Origin: CAZUGA01 sp964619885
GTDB lineage: Bacteria; Pseudomonadota; Gammaproteobacteria; Methylococcales; UBA1147
Reading direction: 5' to 3'
DNA length: 64,000 nt
NCBI GenBank assembly: GCA_964619885.1
Contig: CAZUGA010000020.1
Span: 1-64,000 of the forward strand
The notes beneath the pieces are model-generated. The model saw only the letters and a list, made by a program, of their open reading frames with translations, was not told the DNA's origin and searched no databases. This document shows, piece by piece, positions 26,109-33,912 of the stretch. Numbering within the stretch: the first letter of the stretch is position 1; each line of letters starts with the position of its first letter. Position numbers and translations under genes: made by a program.

Positions 26109-26841
26109 AAACAGTATCCCAATATTAACGGCAACCAGTGGAAAGGATCCACAATGGATTATACAGGCGAACAAGTTATGTAAATACGTTGATTTATCTG
26201 CAATTCGGTTGAATATTCTTTCAGCGATTGATCTTCGTATTGAAACCGGAGAAGCGGTTGCTATTGTTGGCGCCTCCGGTAGCGGAAAATCAACATTGTT
26301 GGGTTTGTTGGCAGGATTGGATGTAGCTTCTTCCGGCGATGTTTATTTGGCTGGTGAATGTCTCACGCGGATAGACGAAGATGCTCGGGCGCGACTGCGT
26401 GCAAATAATGTTGGATTTGTTTTTCAGTCATTTCAACTTTTGCCTAGTTTGACAGCACTTGAAAATGTGATGCTTCCACTTGAGCTAAAAGGTGACAGTG
26501 GGGTACGCCATCGGGCTATGGAATTGCTCGGCCGCGTCGGTTTGTCGCAACGATTAGCGCATTACCCAAATCAACTTTCCGGAGGAGAACAGCAACGGGT
26601 TGCGCTAGCCAGAGCGTTTGTCTGCTCCCCGTGTATTTTATTTGCCGATGAACCAACCGGCAATTTGGATAGCGAAACCGGTGCTCAGGTTATTGATTTG
26701 TTGTTTGAACTAAACCAAGAGCAAGGTACAACGTTGGTTTTGGTTACCCACGATTCTGCACTCGCTTCTAGGTGTAGCCGAATAATATCCTTAAACGCAG
26801 GGCGAATCATTGATGAACAGGGCGGTTCAAATCATGTATAA
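26092..26841 (+). CDS. ybbA: ABC transporter ATP-binding protein YbbA
   Basis: ATPase of a LolD/MacB-like ABC system. GASGSGKSTLLG is the Walker A, LSGGEQQRVALARA the signature, and LFADEPTGNLD the Walker B; DSETGAQV follows. The N-terminus is unclear: the domain itself starts about 40 residues downstream of the first possible start, and GTG 26092 or TTG 26101 near the tesA start are candidates with no good ribosome site. It overlaps ybbP. With YbbP it forms a permease-ATPase complex; in E. coli it sits beside tesA and may help handle its products, though the transported molecule is unknown. Confidence 0.88.
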   Translation: MNDLNINSIPILTATSGKDPQWIIQANKLCKYVDLSAIRLNILSAIDLRIETGEAVAIVGASGSGKSTLLGLLAGLDVASSGDVYLAGECLTRIDEDARARLRANNVGFVFQSFQLLPSLTALENVMLPLELKGDSGVRHRAMELLGRVGLSQRLAHYPNQLSGGEQQRVALARAFVCSPCILFADEPTGNLDSETGAQVIDLLFELNQEQGTTLVLVTHDSALASRCSRIISLNAGRIIDEQGGSNHV

Positions 26842-29320
26842 AGGGTTTGGTTTTGCGGTTCGTTCGTTGTTTCGCGATTGGAAGTCGGGTGAACTGACTA
26901 TTCTTGCACTAGCATTAATGATCGCTGTTGCCGGCAGTACCACGACTAATCTATTTGCCGATCGACTCAACCGCACAATGGAAATCCAGGCGGCGGCTTT
27001 TTTAGGGGCTGATTTGGCAGTAACAAATCATGCGTCGTTACCTGAGCAGTGGATGGTTCGTGCGTCAAAGCTGGGTTTAGCGTCCGCAAGAACTGCGGAC
27101 TTTGCTAGCGTAGTCATGCATGGGGAAGCGCTATTATTGTGTGGTGTTAAAGCGGTCAGCGAAGATTATCCTCTGAGGGGGAATCTAAAAACATCAACGG
27201 GTTTGCCGGGTGACGAGATCCAAACCAAAGATATTCCGTCGCCGGGAGAGGCCTGGGTAGACCGTCGCGTATTGTCCACTTTGGGGCTTGATTTGGGTGA
27301 TTCTATAGAAGTTGGCGAACGTCGATTGCTTATAGGCAGAATACTTAGTTACGAGCCGGATCGTAAGGGAAATTTTTCAAGTTTGTCACCCCGGGTCATG
27401 ATAAATGAGATCGATGTTGAGTCGACGGGGATTATTCAACCGGGTAGCCATGTTCACTACTATTTTTTATTTTCCGGTGAGGCAAATAAAATCTCGGAAT
27501 TCAAGGACTGGTTGAAGCTTGAATTAGTGCCGGGCCAGCGGATTATGGATATTTATGAAGATCGACCGGAGCTGGGAAGTGCGCTTTCCCGTGCTCAACG
27601 ATATTTGGGTTTGACCAGTATCGTAGTTGTCATTATCGCTGGGGTTGCTATTGCGATGGCTTCTAAGCGATATAGCGAGAGGCACTATAATTTTACCGCA
27701 TTGTTGCGGTGTTTGGGGGCTCGGCAAAGCCAAATTTTTAGATTTTTTGCGATCCAAATTCTGTCAATAGGTTTTGTTGCAAGTGCGCTAGGCAGCGGTT
27801 TGGGTTGGTTGGCTCAAGAGTTTCTGGTTTATTTATTGCGAGGTTTATTACCGCAAAACCTAGCAGATACAGAATTGGGTGGGTTTGCGTTTAGCATGAT
27901 GATGGGGTTTGCTGTTTTGATAGCATTTTCATTGCCGCCGTTACTTAGACAACGCCTGGTCTCTCCGTTAAGAGTCATACGAAATGACCTTGATCCGGCG
28001 CCAGCCAGTAGCTGGCTTGTTTATGGTTTGGCTTTTGTTGTGATTTCGCTTCTTTTGTGGCGATACACAGAAGATGCAAAATTGGTCGTGTATTCTTTTT
28101 TTATAGGGCTTGGGGCAGTATTGTTGCTCGCGGGGATTGCGTTTTTATTGCTTAAGATAACCCATAAGCTTTTGCCCTATATTAGTCTGTCGTGGCGTAT
28201 TGGGGTAACAAACCTAAGTCGACACAGTACGTCGAATATTAGCCAATTACTTGCATTCTCGATCACATTGACAGCAATGGTTGTGATTTTATTGGTGCGA
28301 ACCGATTTGCTGGAAACTTGGGAAAAGCAATTGCCAAAAAATACACCCAACCAATTTGCACTGAATATATTTCCTTCTGAGTGGAGAGAATTTAAACATC
28401 ATTTGGATGCTCGCAACATCACACCCCGAGGTTTTTATCCAATTGTTAGAGGTCGACTCATTCAGGTCAACGGGGTGCATGTCAACGAATTGGTTGAAAA
28501 GGCATCTAAAGCTGAACGTTTGATTAATCGGGATTTTAGCTTGACCTTTTCCGAGGCGCTTCCCCGCGACAATAAGATTGAACAGGGAGCTTGGTGGGAT
28601 AAAACTAAGACCGGAATGGTGTCAATCGAACAGGATCTGGCACTAAAATTGGGAATCGAGATTGGCGACTTATTGACAATTAATCTTGGCGGTCTAGAGA
28701 TTAAGTCGACGGTTTTTAGTATTCGAAGCTTGCGCTGGGATACGATGAATCCAAATTTTTATTTGATCTTTTCTCCCGGAACCTTGGATGATTTTCCAAC
28801 GACTTACCTGACTAGTTTTTATTTGTCAGAGCAGAATAAATTCGTACTGAACGAGTTGGTCAAGGCGTTCCCGAGTGTGACGCTGCTTGATATTGGATTG
28901 ATCATTGAACAGTTCAATCTAATTGTCGATCAGGTAACTTTGGCTGTTGAATATGTGTTGTTATTCGCGTTGATGGCGGGATGCACAGTATTATTCGCTT
29001 CGGTATATACCAGCATGGATCGGAGGATCTATGAGGTAGGTATGCTTCGAACCTTTGGAGCAAGTACCAAAGTCATTCGTGGGACTCAATTGAGCGAATT
29101 TGTTGGGCTTGGTTTGCTAGCGGGTGTAATTGCCGCAATATCAGCAGAGATTATCTTGTGGGTTATGTACAGTAAGGTTTTCGACCTTCCATTCCAGTTA
29201 AACTGGCAAGTTTGGTTGCTTACACCCTTATTTGGAACCTTTGTAATAACTATTTTTGGATATTCTTGCGTACGCAACGTCATTAACCAGAGTCCTTTGT
29301 TGGCGATAAGTCGCTACTAA
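26813..29320 (+). CDS. ybbP: ABC transporter permease YbbP (FtsX-like)
   Basis: An 835-residue inner-membrane permease of the MacB/FtsX type. A first helix (about 25-45) precedes a large periplasmic domain, then three helices (about 260-360), a second set (about 400-450 and 480-500), another periplasmic part, and a C-terminal FtsX-like helix bundle (about 705-830). The segment YERHYNFTALLRCLGARQSQI-like SERHYNFTALLRCLGA is typical of the family. The ATG at 26813 lies inside ybbA; ATG 26834 is an alternative. It ends within a strong inverted repeat. Confidence 0.9.
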   Translation: MNRAVQIMYKGFGFAVRSLFRDWKSGELTILALALMIAVAGSTTTNLFADRLNRTMEIQAAAFLGADLAVTNHASLPEQWMVRASKLGLASARTADFASVVMHGEALLLCGVKAVSEDYPLRGNLKTSTGLPGDEIQTKDIPSPGEAWVDRRVLSTLGLDLGDSIEVGERRLLIGRILSYEPDRKGNFSSLSPRVMINEIDVESTGIIQPGSHVHYYFLFSGEANKISEFKDWLKLELVPGQRIMDIYEDRPELGSALSRAQRYLGLTSIVVVIIAGVAIAMASKRYSERHYNFTALLRCLGARQSQIFRFFAIQILSIGFVASALGSGLGWLAQEFLVYLLRGLLPQNLADTELGGFAFSMMMGFAVLIAFSLPPLLRQRLVSPLRVIRNDLDPAPASSWLVYGLAFVVISLLLWRYTEDAKLVVYSFFIGLGAVLLLAGIAFLLLKITHKLLPYISLSWRIGVTNLSRHSTSNISQLLAFSITLTAMVVILLVRTDLLETWEKQLPKNTPNQFALNIFPSEWREFKHHLDARNITPRGFYPIVRGRLIQVNGVHVNELVEKASKAERLINRDFSLTFSEALPRDNKIEQGAWWDKTKTGMVSIEQDLALKLGIEIGDLLTINLGGLEIKSTVFSIRSLRWDTMNPNFYLIFSPGTLDDFPTTYLTSFYLSEQNKFVLNELVKAFPSVTLLDIGLIIEQFNLIVDQVTLAVEYVLLFALMAGCTVLFASVYTSMDRRIYEVGMLRTFGASTKVIRGTQLSEFVGLGLLAGVIAAISAEIILWVMYSKVFDLPFQLNWQVWLLTPLFGTFVITIFGYSCVRNVINQSPLLAISRY

Positions 29321-29334
29321 CAAAGGACTCTGGT
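29286..29334. terminator. Perfect 16-bp hairpin across the ybbP stop codon
   Basis: 29286-29301 and 29319-29334 are exact inverse complements (ACCAGAGTCCTTTGTT and its inverse), with a 17-base loop. The ybbP TAA (29318-29320) lies at the loop/stem border, and the convergent hypothetical gene ends 23 bases further on. No T-run follows on either strand, so it is at most a Rho-independent-like or RNA-stabilising structure. Such convergent hairpins often protect 3' ends. Confidence 0.55.
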
Positions 29335-29356
29335 GCTGAAATTCGTTGTATTGGGC

Positions 29357-29782
29357 CTATTCGGAAAGGTTGATTTTTGAGGTCCAGCCCGATTTTCCCT
29401 GGCATTCGCCGCTAATCACCGAGACTTTTACAAAATGCAGATAACTAATAATAGTTTGCTCGGTAAATTTTGCCGGAGTACCAGCTTCGACCATACAAAC
29501 GTTCATTTCGTCCCCAGAATCAGCAGAACCCATCATAGGTTTTGCAAGAAGTAACACGCTGCCACCGTTCGGATTCTTTACGACGTAGGTCTGACCTTTG
29601 ACCAATGATAAACTCATTTGTGGCGCATCTGCAGGCTCGCCTCCAGTCAGAAGAAACAAAAACAAAAGAAATAAAACAATAATTCCGCCGTAGAATATTT
29701 TGGGGTTGTCTTTTTGTAAGCCAACGATATTTGATCCGATGTTCTTGACCATATCGATTTTCGAACTGTTTTCGCTACTCAT
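29357..29782 (-). CDS. Hypothetical single-pass membrane protein
   Basis: A 141-residue protein I do not recognise. A polar N-terminus of about 27 residues is followed by one long hydrophobic helix (about 30-47) and an extracytoplasmic domain of about 90 residues, including two Cys (in VCMVEAG and SGECQGK) that could form a disulfide. The C-terminal domain looks like a small beta fold (KGQTYVVKNPNGGSVLLL). It ends next to the ybbP hairpin in convergent orientation. The start is the first ATG, and the upstream 450 bases hold no gene. Confidence 0.6.
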   Translation of the reverse strand: MSSENSSKIDMVKNIGSNIVGLQKDNPKIFYGGIIVLFLLFLFLLTGGEPADAPQMSLSLVKGQTYVVKNPNGGSVLLLAKPMMGSADSGDEMNVCMVEAGTPAKFTEQTIISYLHFVKVSVISGECQGKSGWTSKINLSE

Positions 29783-30232
29783 TCTCTTAAGACCTCACTT
29801 ATAAATTTCTTGTCGTTATGTGCTTACTCAATGACCGCACGGTACCTATATTGGTAAAACAAATCAAGTCGTTGACAACGCTCCCAGCGTAGCATAACTG
29901 AACACGTACCGGTTTGGTATTTTCTTGCTGGTGGCAATTGAACAATGCGCAATATAATTCAGTATTCGTGTGATTGAATTCTTAGGCTTGGTTATCAATT
30001 TTGTTTCGGCCTCATATTCGAATTGCCGATCATTGTTGGCACACTTCGCAGAGTTTAACGCGAGAAAATAAACCTACAAGGAATTTATTTGGTTTACATC
30101 AGCGGATCAGTTGATACATAGCCGCACCTTAGATTAAAACTAAAAACGTATTATTGAATTGAAATTTGAAACCGTTGCATGCGGTAATTGTCTTTTCGGT
30201 ATCATGTAATTGGATAATTAGTGGGAGCAAAA
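29783..30232. other. Intergenic region before the VWA/J-protein pair
   Basis: About 450 bases with no recognisable gene. It lies between divergent genes, and promoters for both are expected. TTGCAT near 30174 and TATCAT near 30200 could be a -35 and -10 for the downstream operon, but the 19-base spacing is poor. GGGAG ahead of 30233 is a good ribosome binding site. Confidence 0.35.
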
Positions 30233-30940
30233 ATGGTAGATGACAGATTGCCTAGCAAATCAAATCGAAAGGATATTGCTGATTTTCTGAATAAAGTTTC
30301 TAGTATGCCTAGCATTCGACCCGATACGAATCGTGGTCGATTGATTTTCGCGATGGATGCAACTGCGAGCCGAGAGCCCTCATGGCGGCAGGCCTGCCAT
30401 ATTCAGGGGCAAATGTTTGATGTAACCCAAACACTGGGTGTTTTGGATATTCAGCTTTGTTATTACCAAGGGTTTAATGTGTTCGAAGTATGCCATTGGT
30501 GCGGTGATTCAGATTCGTTACGTCAACAGATGACAGCGGTCCGGTGTTTGTCCGGGCATACTCAAATAAGAAAAATTTTGCAGCATACCTTACATGAAAC
30601 CAAGCGCAACAAAGTTGATGCTGTCGTGTTTGTAGGCGACTGCATGGAAGAAGATGAAGTGCTTTTATACCGTTTAGCCGGGCAAATTGGCCTATTGAAT
30701 GTACCAATATTTGTGTTTCATGAGGGCGATGAACCGAGGGCCGCTAAAACATTTAGAAAAATTGCCAGGTTAACCGGCGGTGCGTATTGCTATTTTAATA
30801 TTGGCAGTGCAGATTTATTGCGGACTCTTCTGCAAGCCGTCGCGGTATATGCGGTTGGTGGACGCATGGCGCTTGAGGATTATAGTAAGAAAAAAAGTGA
30901 TGCGGTGAAGCAACTGGCAAATCAATTGAAGCGAGGCTAG
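30233..30940 (+). CDS. VWA-domain protein paired with a membrane J-protein
   Basis: A 235-residue soluble protein with no signal or membrane helix. It shows a complete metal-ion-dependent adhesion site: DATAS at residues 42-46, Thr110 in GHTQI, and Asp136 in GDCMEED. The start ATG is preceded by GGGAG; a GTG four codons earlier is possible. It is followed one base later by a J-protein gene, and the family, as I recall it mostly from alphaproteobacteria, lacks a known function. VWA proteins often bind partners or act with AAA ATPases; a role with the J-protein and DnaK is inferred from coupling only. Confidence 0.75.
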   Translation: MVDDRLPSKSNRKDIADFLNKVSSMPSIRPDTNRGRLIFAMDATASREPSWRQACHIQGQMFDVTQTLGVLDIQLCYYQGFNVFEVCHWCGDSDSLRQQMTAVRCLSGHTQIRKILQHTLHETKRNKVDAVVFVGDCMEEDEVLLYRLAGQIGLLNVPIFVFHEGDEPRAAKTFRKIARLTGGAYCYFNIGSADLLRTLLQAVAVYAVGGRMALEDYSKKKSDAVKQLANQLKRG

Positions 30941-30941
30941 T

Positions 30942-31679
30942 TTGATTCGGTTAATTATCTTATTAGGACTAGTTCTGCTAGTTATTGTGGTCGTTCGAGG
31001 TATTGTTCGCGGGAAGTCGCAATCCGGGAGTCGTCAAGGTCAATGGAGTTTACTGATTTTCGTTGGCGTATTAATTTTTGTAATGGTCGCGACTGGACGA
31101 CTGAATTGGTTGCTACCCGTTCTGGGTGCTGTCGTGGCTATGGTCGTGCGGTTGCTCCCGTATCTGGTACGGTACGCCCCATTGTTGCATCGATTTTGGC
31201 AACAGCGAAAACCGTTTCAGCCGACCTCAGCAAAAGAAGACTTTTCCACCGTGAATACCGAATATATTCGCATGCGATTAAATCATGAATCGGGTGAAAT
31301 AGACGGTGAAATTTTAAAAGGACGCTACCAGGGTAAGAAATTGCAGGATCTTGATCAAACTGCAGTGTTGAATTTGTTGCGAGAATGCCGGGCACAGGAT
31401 CAGGATGCTATTGGTTTGATTGAGTCTTATCTCGACAGAATTTATGGGACGGATTGGCGTAGTCGAGAGTATGAAGGGACTACGAATAAACGAACCAACG
31501 ATAAAATGGATGAAGATGAAGCTCGAAGAATTTTAGGTTTATCTATCGATGCGTCAAATGATGAAATTATTCAGCAGCATCGAAAACTCATTCAGAAGAA
31601 CCACCCAGATCGTGGAGGTTCAAGCTACTTGGCGGCTAAAATTAATCAAGCCAAAGACATACTGCTGGGCAATTGCTGA
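30942..31679 (+). CDS. Membrane-anchored J-protein, Pam18/Tim14-like
   Basis: A 245-residue protein with two or three N-terminal membrane helices (about 1-20, 37-53 and 56-75), a conserved middle (about 110-165, with LNHESGEIDGEILKGRY and LLRECRAQDQDA) and a C-terminal J domain. HPD is intact at 221-223 and the end KNHPDRGGSSYLAAKINQAK resembles mitochondrial Pam18/Tim14 closely. J domains stimulate Hsp70 ATPase, so DnaK (encoded at 61162) is the likely partner at the membrane. TTG start with GAGG upstream, one base after the VWA gene. nlpD begins eight bases after the stop. Confidence 0.85.
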   Translation: MIRLIILLGLVLLVIVVVRGIVRGKSQSGSRQGQWSLLIFVGVLIFVMVATGRLNWLLPVLGAVVAMVVRLLPYLVRYAPLLHRFWQQRKPFQPTSAKEDFSTVNTEYIRMRLNHESGEIDGEILKGRYQGKKLQDLDQTAVLNLLRECRAQDQDAIGLIESYLDRIYGTDWRSREYEGTTNKRTNDKMDEDEARRILGLSIDASNDEIIQQHRKLIQKNHPDRGGSSYLAAKINQAKDILLGNC

Positions 31680-31686
31680 CAAAATT

Positions 31687-32430
31687 ATGATTTGCCGCCA
31701 AATAAATTTGCGGTGTCTTTATTTTCGTCTCTTTATAATTGGTTGCGCTATTGTGACCATTTTGTCCGTGTTGGGCGGCTGTGCCTCTGATGATTTTCGA
31801 TATCAAAATTTACGCGTCAATAGTAGGAGCTATACGGTTAAACCCGGTGATACGCTTTATGGTATTGCCAAACGTGCCAATCTTGATTATCGGCGTTTAG
31901 CGGAATGGAATAAGATTCGCTACCCCTATAAGATCAAACCCAGACAAATTATTCGTCTTTATGGCGCAGATAAAAACAAATCAATAAGTGCAAGGAGTAA
32001 CTCAAAATATCCCACTCAAAACAGCAAAATCAAAAAAAATCAAAAAAAACCGAAAAAAAAGCTAAAGCTTAACTGGCAGTGGCCGATAAGGGGTGTAATT
32101 GCGAAGAACTTTTCGCAAACGGGAAGGAAGGGTTTAGATATCGTCGGGAAGTATGGGGAACCTGTACGAGCAGCGGCTGGAGGCAAAATAGTCTACAGTG
32201 GGCAGGGATTAATCGGATACGGAAATCTAGTTATTGTTAAGCATAGCGGTAATTATTTGAGTGCTTATGGCAATAATAAACGATTACTCGTTCGAGAAGG
32301 TGATACCGTCAAACTAGGGCAAAAAATCGCCGAAGTTGGGAAAAGCGCAGCAAAACGCGCTGCTTTACACTTCGAGATTCGGAAAGACGGCAAACCGGTT
32401 AATCCAACTCTCTACCTACCGAAACCTTGA
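31687..32430 (+). CDS. nlpD: NlpD-like LysM/LytM lipoprotein
   Basis: A 247-residue outer- or inner-membrane lipoprotein: signal peptide ending in LSVLGGC (lipobox), a LysM peptidoglycan-binding domain (about 50-95, SYTVKPGDTLYGIAK), a Lys-rich linker, and a C-terminal LytM/M23 domain (about 150-245). Zinc ligands are degenerate: the family HxxxD position reads RKGLD and the HLH position reads ALHFE. As in E. coli NlpD it is likely an amidase (AmiC-type) activator, not a peptidase. It precedes rpoS with 38 bases between, the classical nlpD-rpoS arrangement. No clear ribosome site, so coupling to the J gene is likely. Confidence 0.9.
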   Translation: MICRQINLRCLYFRLFIIGCAIVTILSVLGGCASDDFRYQNLRVNSRSYTVKPGDTLYGIAKRANLDYRRLAEWNKIRYPYKIKPRQIIRLYGADKNKSISARSNSKYPTQNSKIKKNQKKPKKKLKLNWQWPIRGVIAKNFSQTGRKGLDIVGKYGEPVRAAAGGKIVYSGQGLIGYGNLVIVKHSGNYLSAYGNNKRLLVREGDTVKLGQKIAEVGKSAAKRAALHFEIRKDGKPVNPTLYLPKP

Positions 32431-32468
32431 TCTGGTATGAGCACTAAATTGAGCAGTGGAGAATCGGG

Positions 32469-33449
32469 ATGTCGGAAAATATCGTAGAAGCACACGCCGC
32501 AGTTGCGTCAGTAGGTAGTGATGATGTGGGGGCGTTTATTGCTGAGTCTGAAGCAGAAAATTCATTCGGTAGAGAGGCGGTGAGGCAAGTTGAATCAACC
32601 GAACATCAAACTGAATCCCAGCTCGATGCAACACGTTTGTATTTAAACGAGTTGGGTTCGTCAAAATTGCTTACTGCGGATGATGAGAAGCACTACGGTC
32701 GATTAGCGTTGCAAGGCGATGTGGCAGCGCGTAAGAAGATGATCGAATGCAATCTACGACTCGTCGTAAAAATTTCACGGCGCTATTTGAATAGAGGGTT
32801 GCCATTATTAGATCTTATCGAGGAGGGTAATCTCGGTTTGATACGCGCGGTTGAAAAATTCGACCCGGAAAGAGGATTTCGATTTTCGACCTACGCAACT
32901 TGGTGGATAAGGCAAACCATCGAGCGCGCGATTATGAATCAAACCAGAACCATCCGGCTACCGATTCATATTGTCAAAGAAATGAATGGTTATCTAAAAG
33001 CTAGGCGCCAGCTTGCGCAAAAACTGGATAACGATCCCAGCGCTGAAGATATAGCCCTTCACTTGGATAAACCCGTTAAAACGGTTGAAAAAATGCTCAA
33101 ACTAAACGAGCGGGTGACATCAGTGGACGTGCCGTACGGCCAGGATTCGGATAAACCGTTGGTGGAAGCCATTTCTGATGAATCCGCTCCTGGACCGACC
33201 GATATATTACAGAATGATGGATTGCAGGAGAATCTGGGTGAGTGGCTGGACCAGTTAAATGAAAAACAACGGGAAGTTATTTGTCGACGTTATGGTCTGC
33301 GCGGTTATGAAAACTCAACGTTGGAACAGGTCGCAAAGGAACTTGGTGTAACAAGAGAACGAGTCAGGCAGATCCAGATGGACGCATTGAAACGTATGAG
33401 GGAAATTCTCGAACAGGGTGGTTTCTCTATAGACACAATCTTTCATTAA
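32469..33449 (+). CDS. rpoS: RNA polymerase sigma factor RpoS
   Basis: The stationary-phase and general stress sigma factor. The 326-residue protein has an acidic non-conserved N-terminus (about 1-50), then region 1.2 (DATRLYLNELG), region 2 (NLRLVVKISRRYLNRGLPLLDLIEEGN and STYATWWIRQTIERA) and region 4 with the helix-turn-helix LEQVAKELGVTRERVRQIQ. Ends QGGFSIDTIFH. GGAG lies upstream of the start. Main rpoS promoters in relatives lie inside nlpD. A strong palindromic terminator follows about 100 bases after the stop. Confidence 0.96.
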   Translation: MSENIVEAHAAVASVGSDDVGAFIAESEAENSFGREAVRQVESTEHQTESQLDATRLYLNELGSSKLLTADDEKHYGRLALQGDVAARKKMIECNLRLVVKISRRYLNRGLPLLDLIEEGNLGLIRAVEKFDPERGFRFSTYATWWIRQTIERAIMNQTRTIRLPIHIVKEMNGYLKARRQLAQKLDNDPSAEDIALHLDKPVKTVEKMLKLNERVTSVDVPYGQDSDKPLVEAISDESAPGPTDILQNDGLQENLGEWLDQLNEKQREVICRRYGLRGYENSTLEQVAKELGVTRERVRQIQMDALKRMREILEQGGFSIDTIFH

Positions 33450-33458
33450 TTTTAGCAT

Positions 33459-33479
33459 CCGGCGAATTCTATTTGCCGG
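33459..33479 (+). terminator. Short stem-loop after rpoS
   Basis: CCGGCGAA (33459-33466) pairs with TTTGCCGG (33472-33479) with one G-T wobble and a five-base loop, starting ten bases after the rpoS stop. The T-richness downstream is weak, so this may be a stabilising structure instead of a full terminator. Confidence 0.45.
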
Positions 33480-33544
33480 CTCAAGATTTTAGTTGAAAAA
33501 TTCACGGATTATGTGAATTAAGCCGTAAATCTGCTATTTTGATG

Positions 33545-33578
33545 TGCAAAAAGCCCTCTATATAGAGGGCTTTTTGCA
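33545..33578. terminator. Bidirectional Rho-independent terminator
   Basis: A 34-base perfect palindrome with GCCCTCTA and TAGAGGGC at its core, flanked by A5 on the left and T5 on the right. It reads as a hairpin with U-tract in both directions and should end the rpoS transcript and any reverse transcript. Confidence 0.9.
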
Positions 33579-33912
33579 TTGACAGGAACAATGCTCATTA
33601 GTATCCTGAAAAGCTAACTACTTTAGATATTTAGCCTTTTATTGCGTGTCCATTTCGTCGAGGTGGGATTTTGCCTTTCATCGGGTAAAACATCGGATAT
33701 AGCCGCGGCTTGCATCCAACGTCATCCGTTCAGTATCACTTCGCAATTTATAGCTCAGGCTATTTACCCGATGTATTTGGCTCGGTTGTATCTGGGACAT
33801 GGTCTATTCGCATCATATTCAAACAAAATAGAGAACGACCCTATATGTCCAGGTAGGTTGTTGAGTGTTTGACAAAAATACTTGTGGCTAGTACAAAATT
33901 TTAGATTGAGGA
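33579..33912. other. Intergenic region between rpoS terminator and alaC
   Basis: About 330 bases. One open frame (33642-33872, 76 codons) lacks a ribosome site and any recognisable features. TGAGG at 33906 serves alaC. No tRNA-like fold was seen. Confidence 0.4.

Noticed and set aside
33642..33872. 76-codon open frame between rpoS and alaC
   Set aside because: No ribosome site, no recognisable domain and no coding-like composition; left in the intergenic entry.
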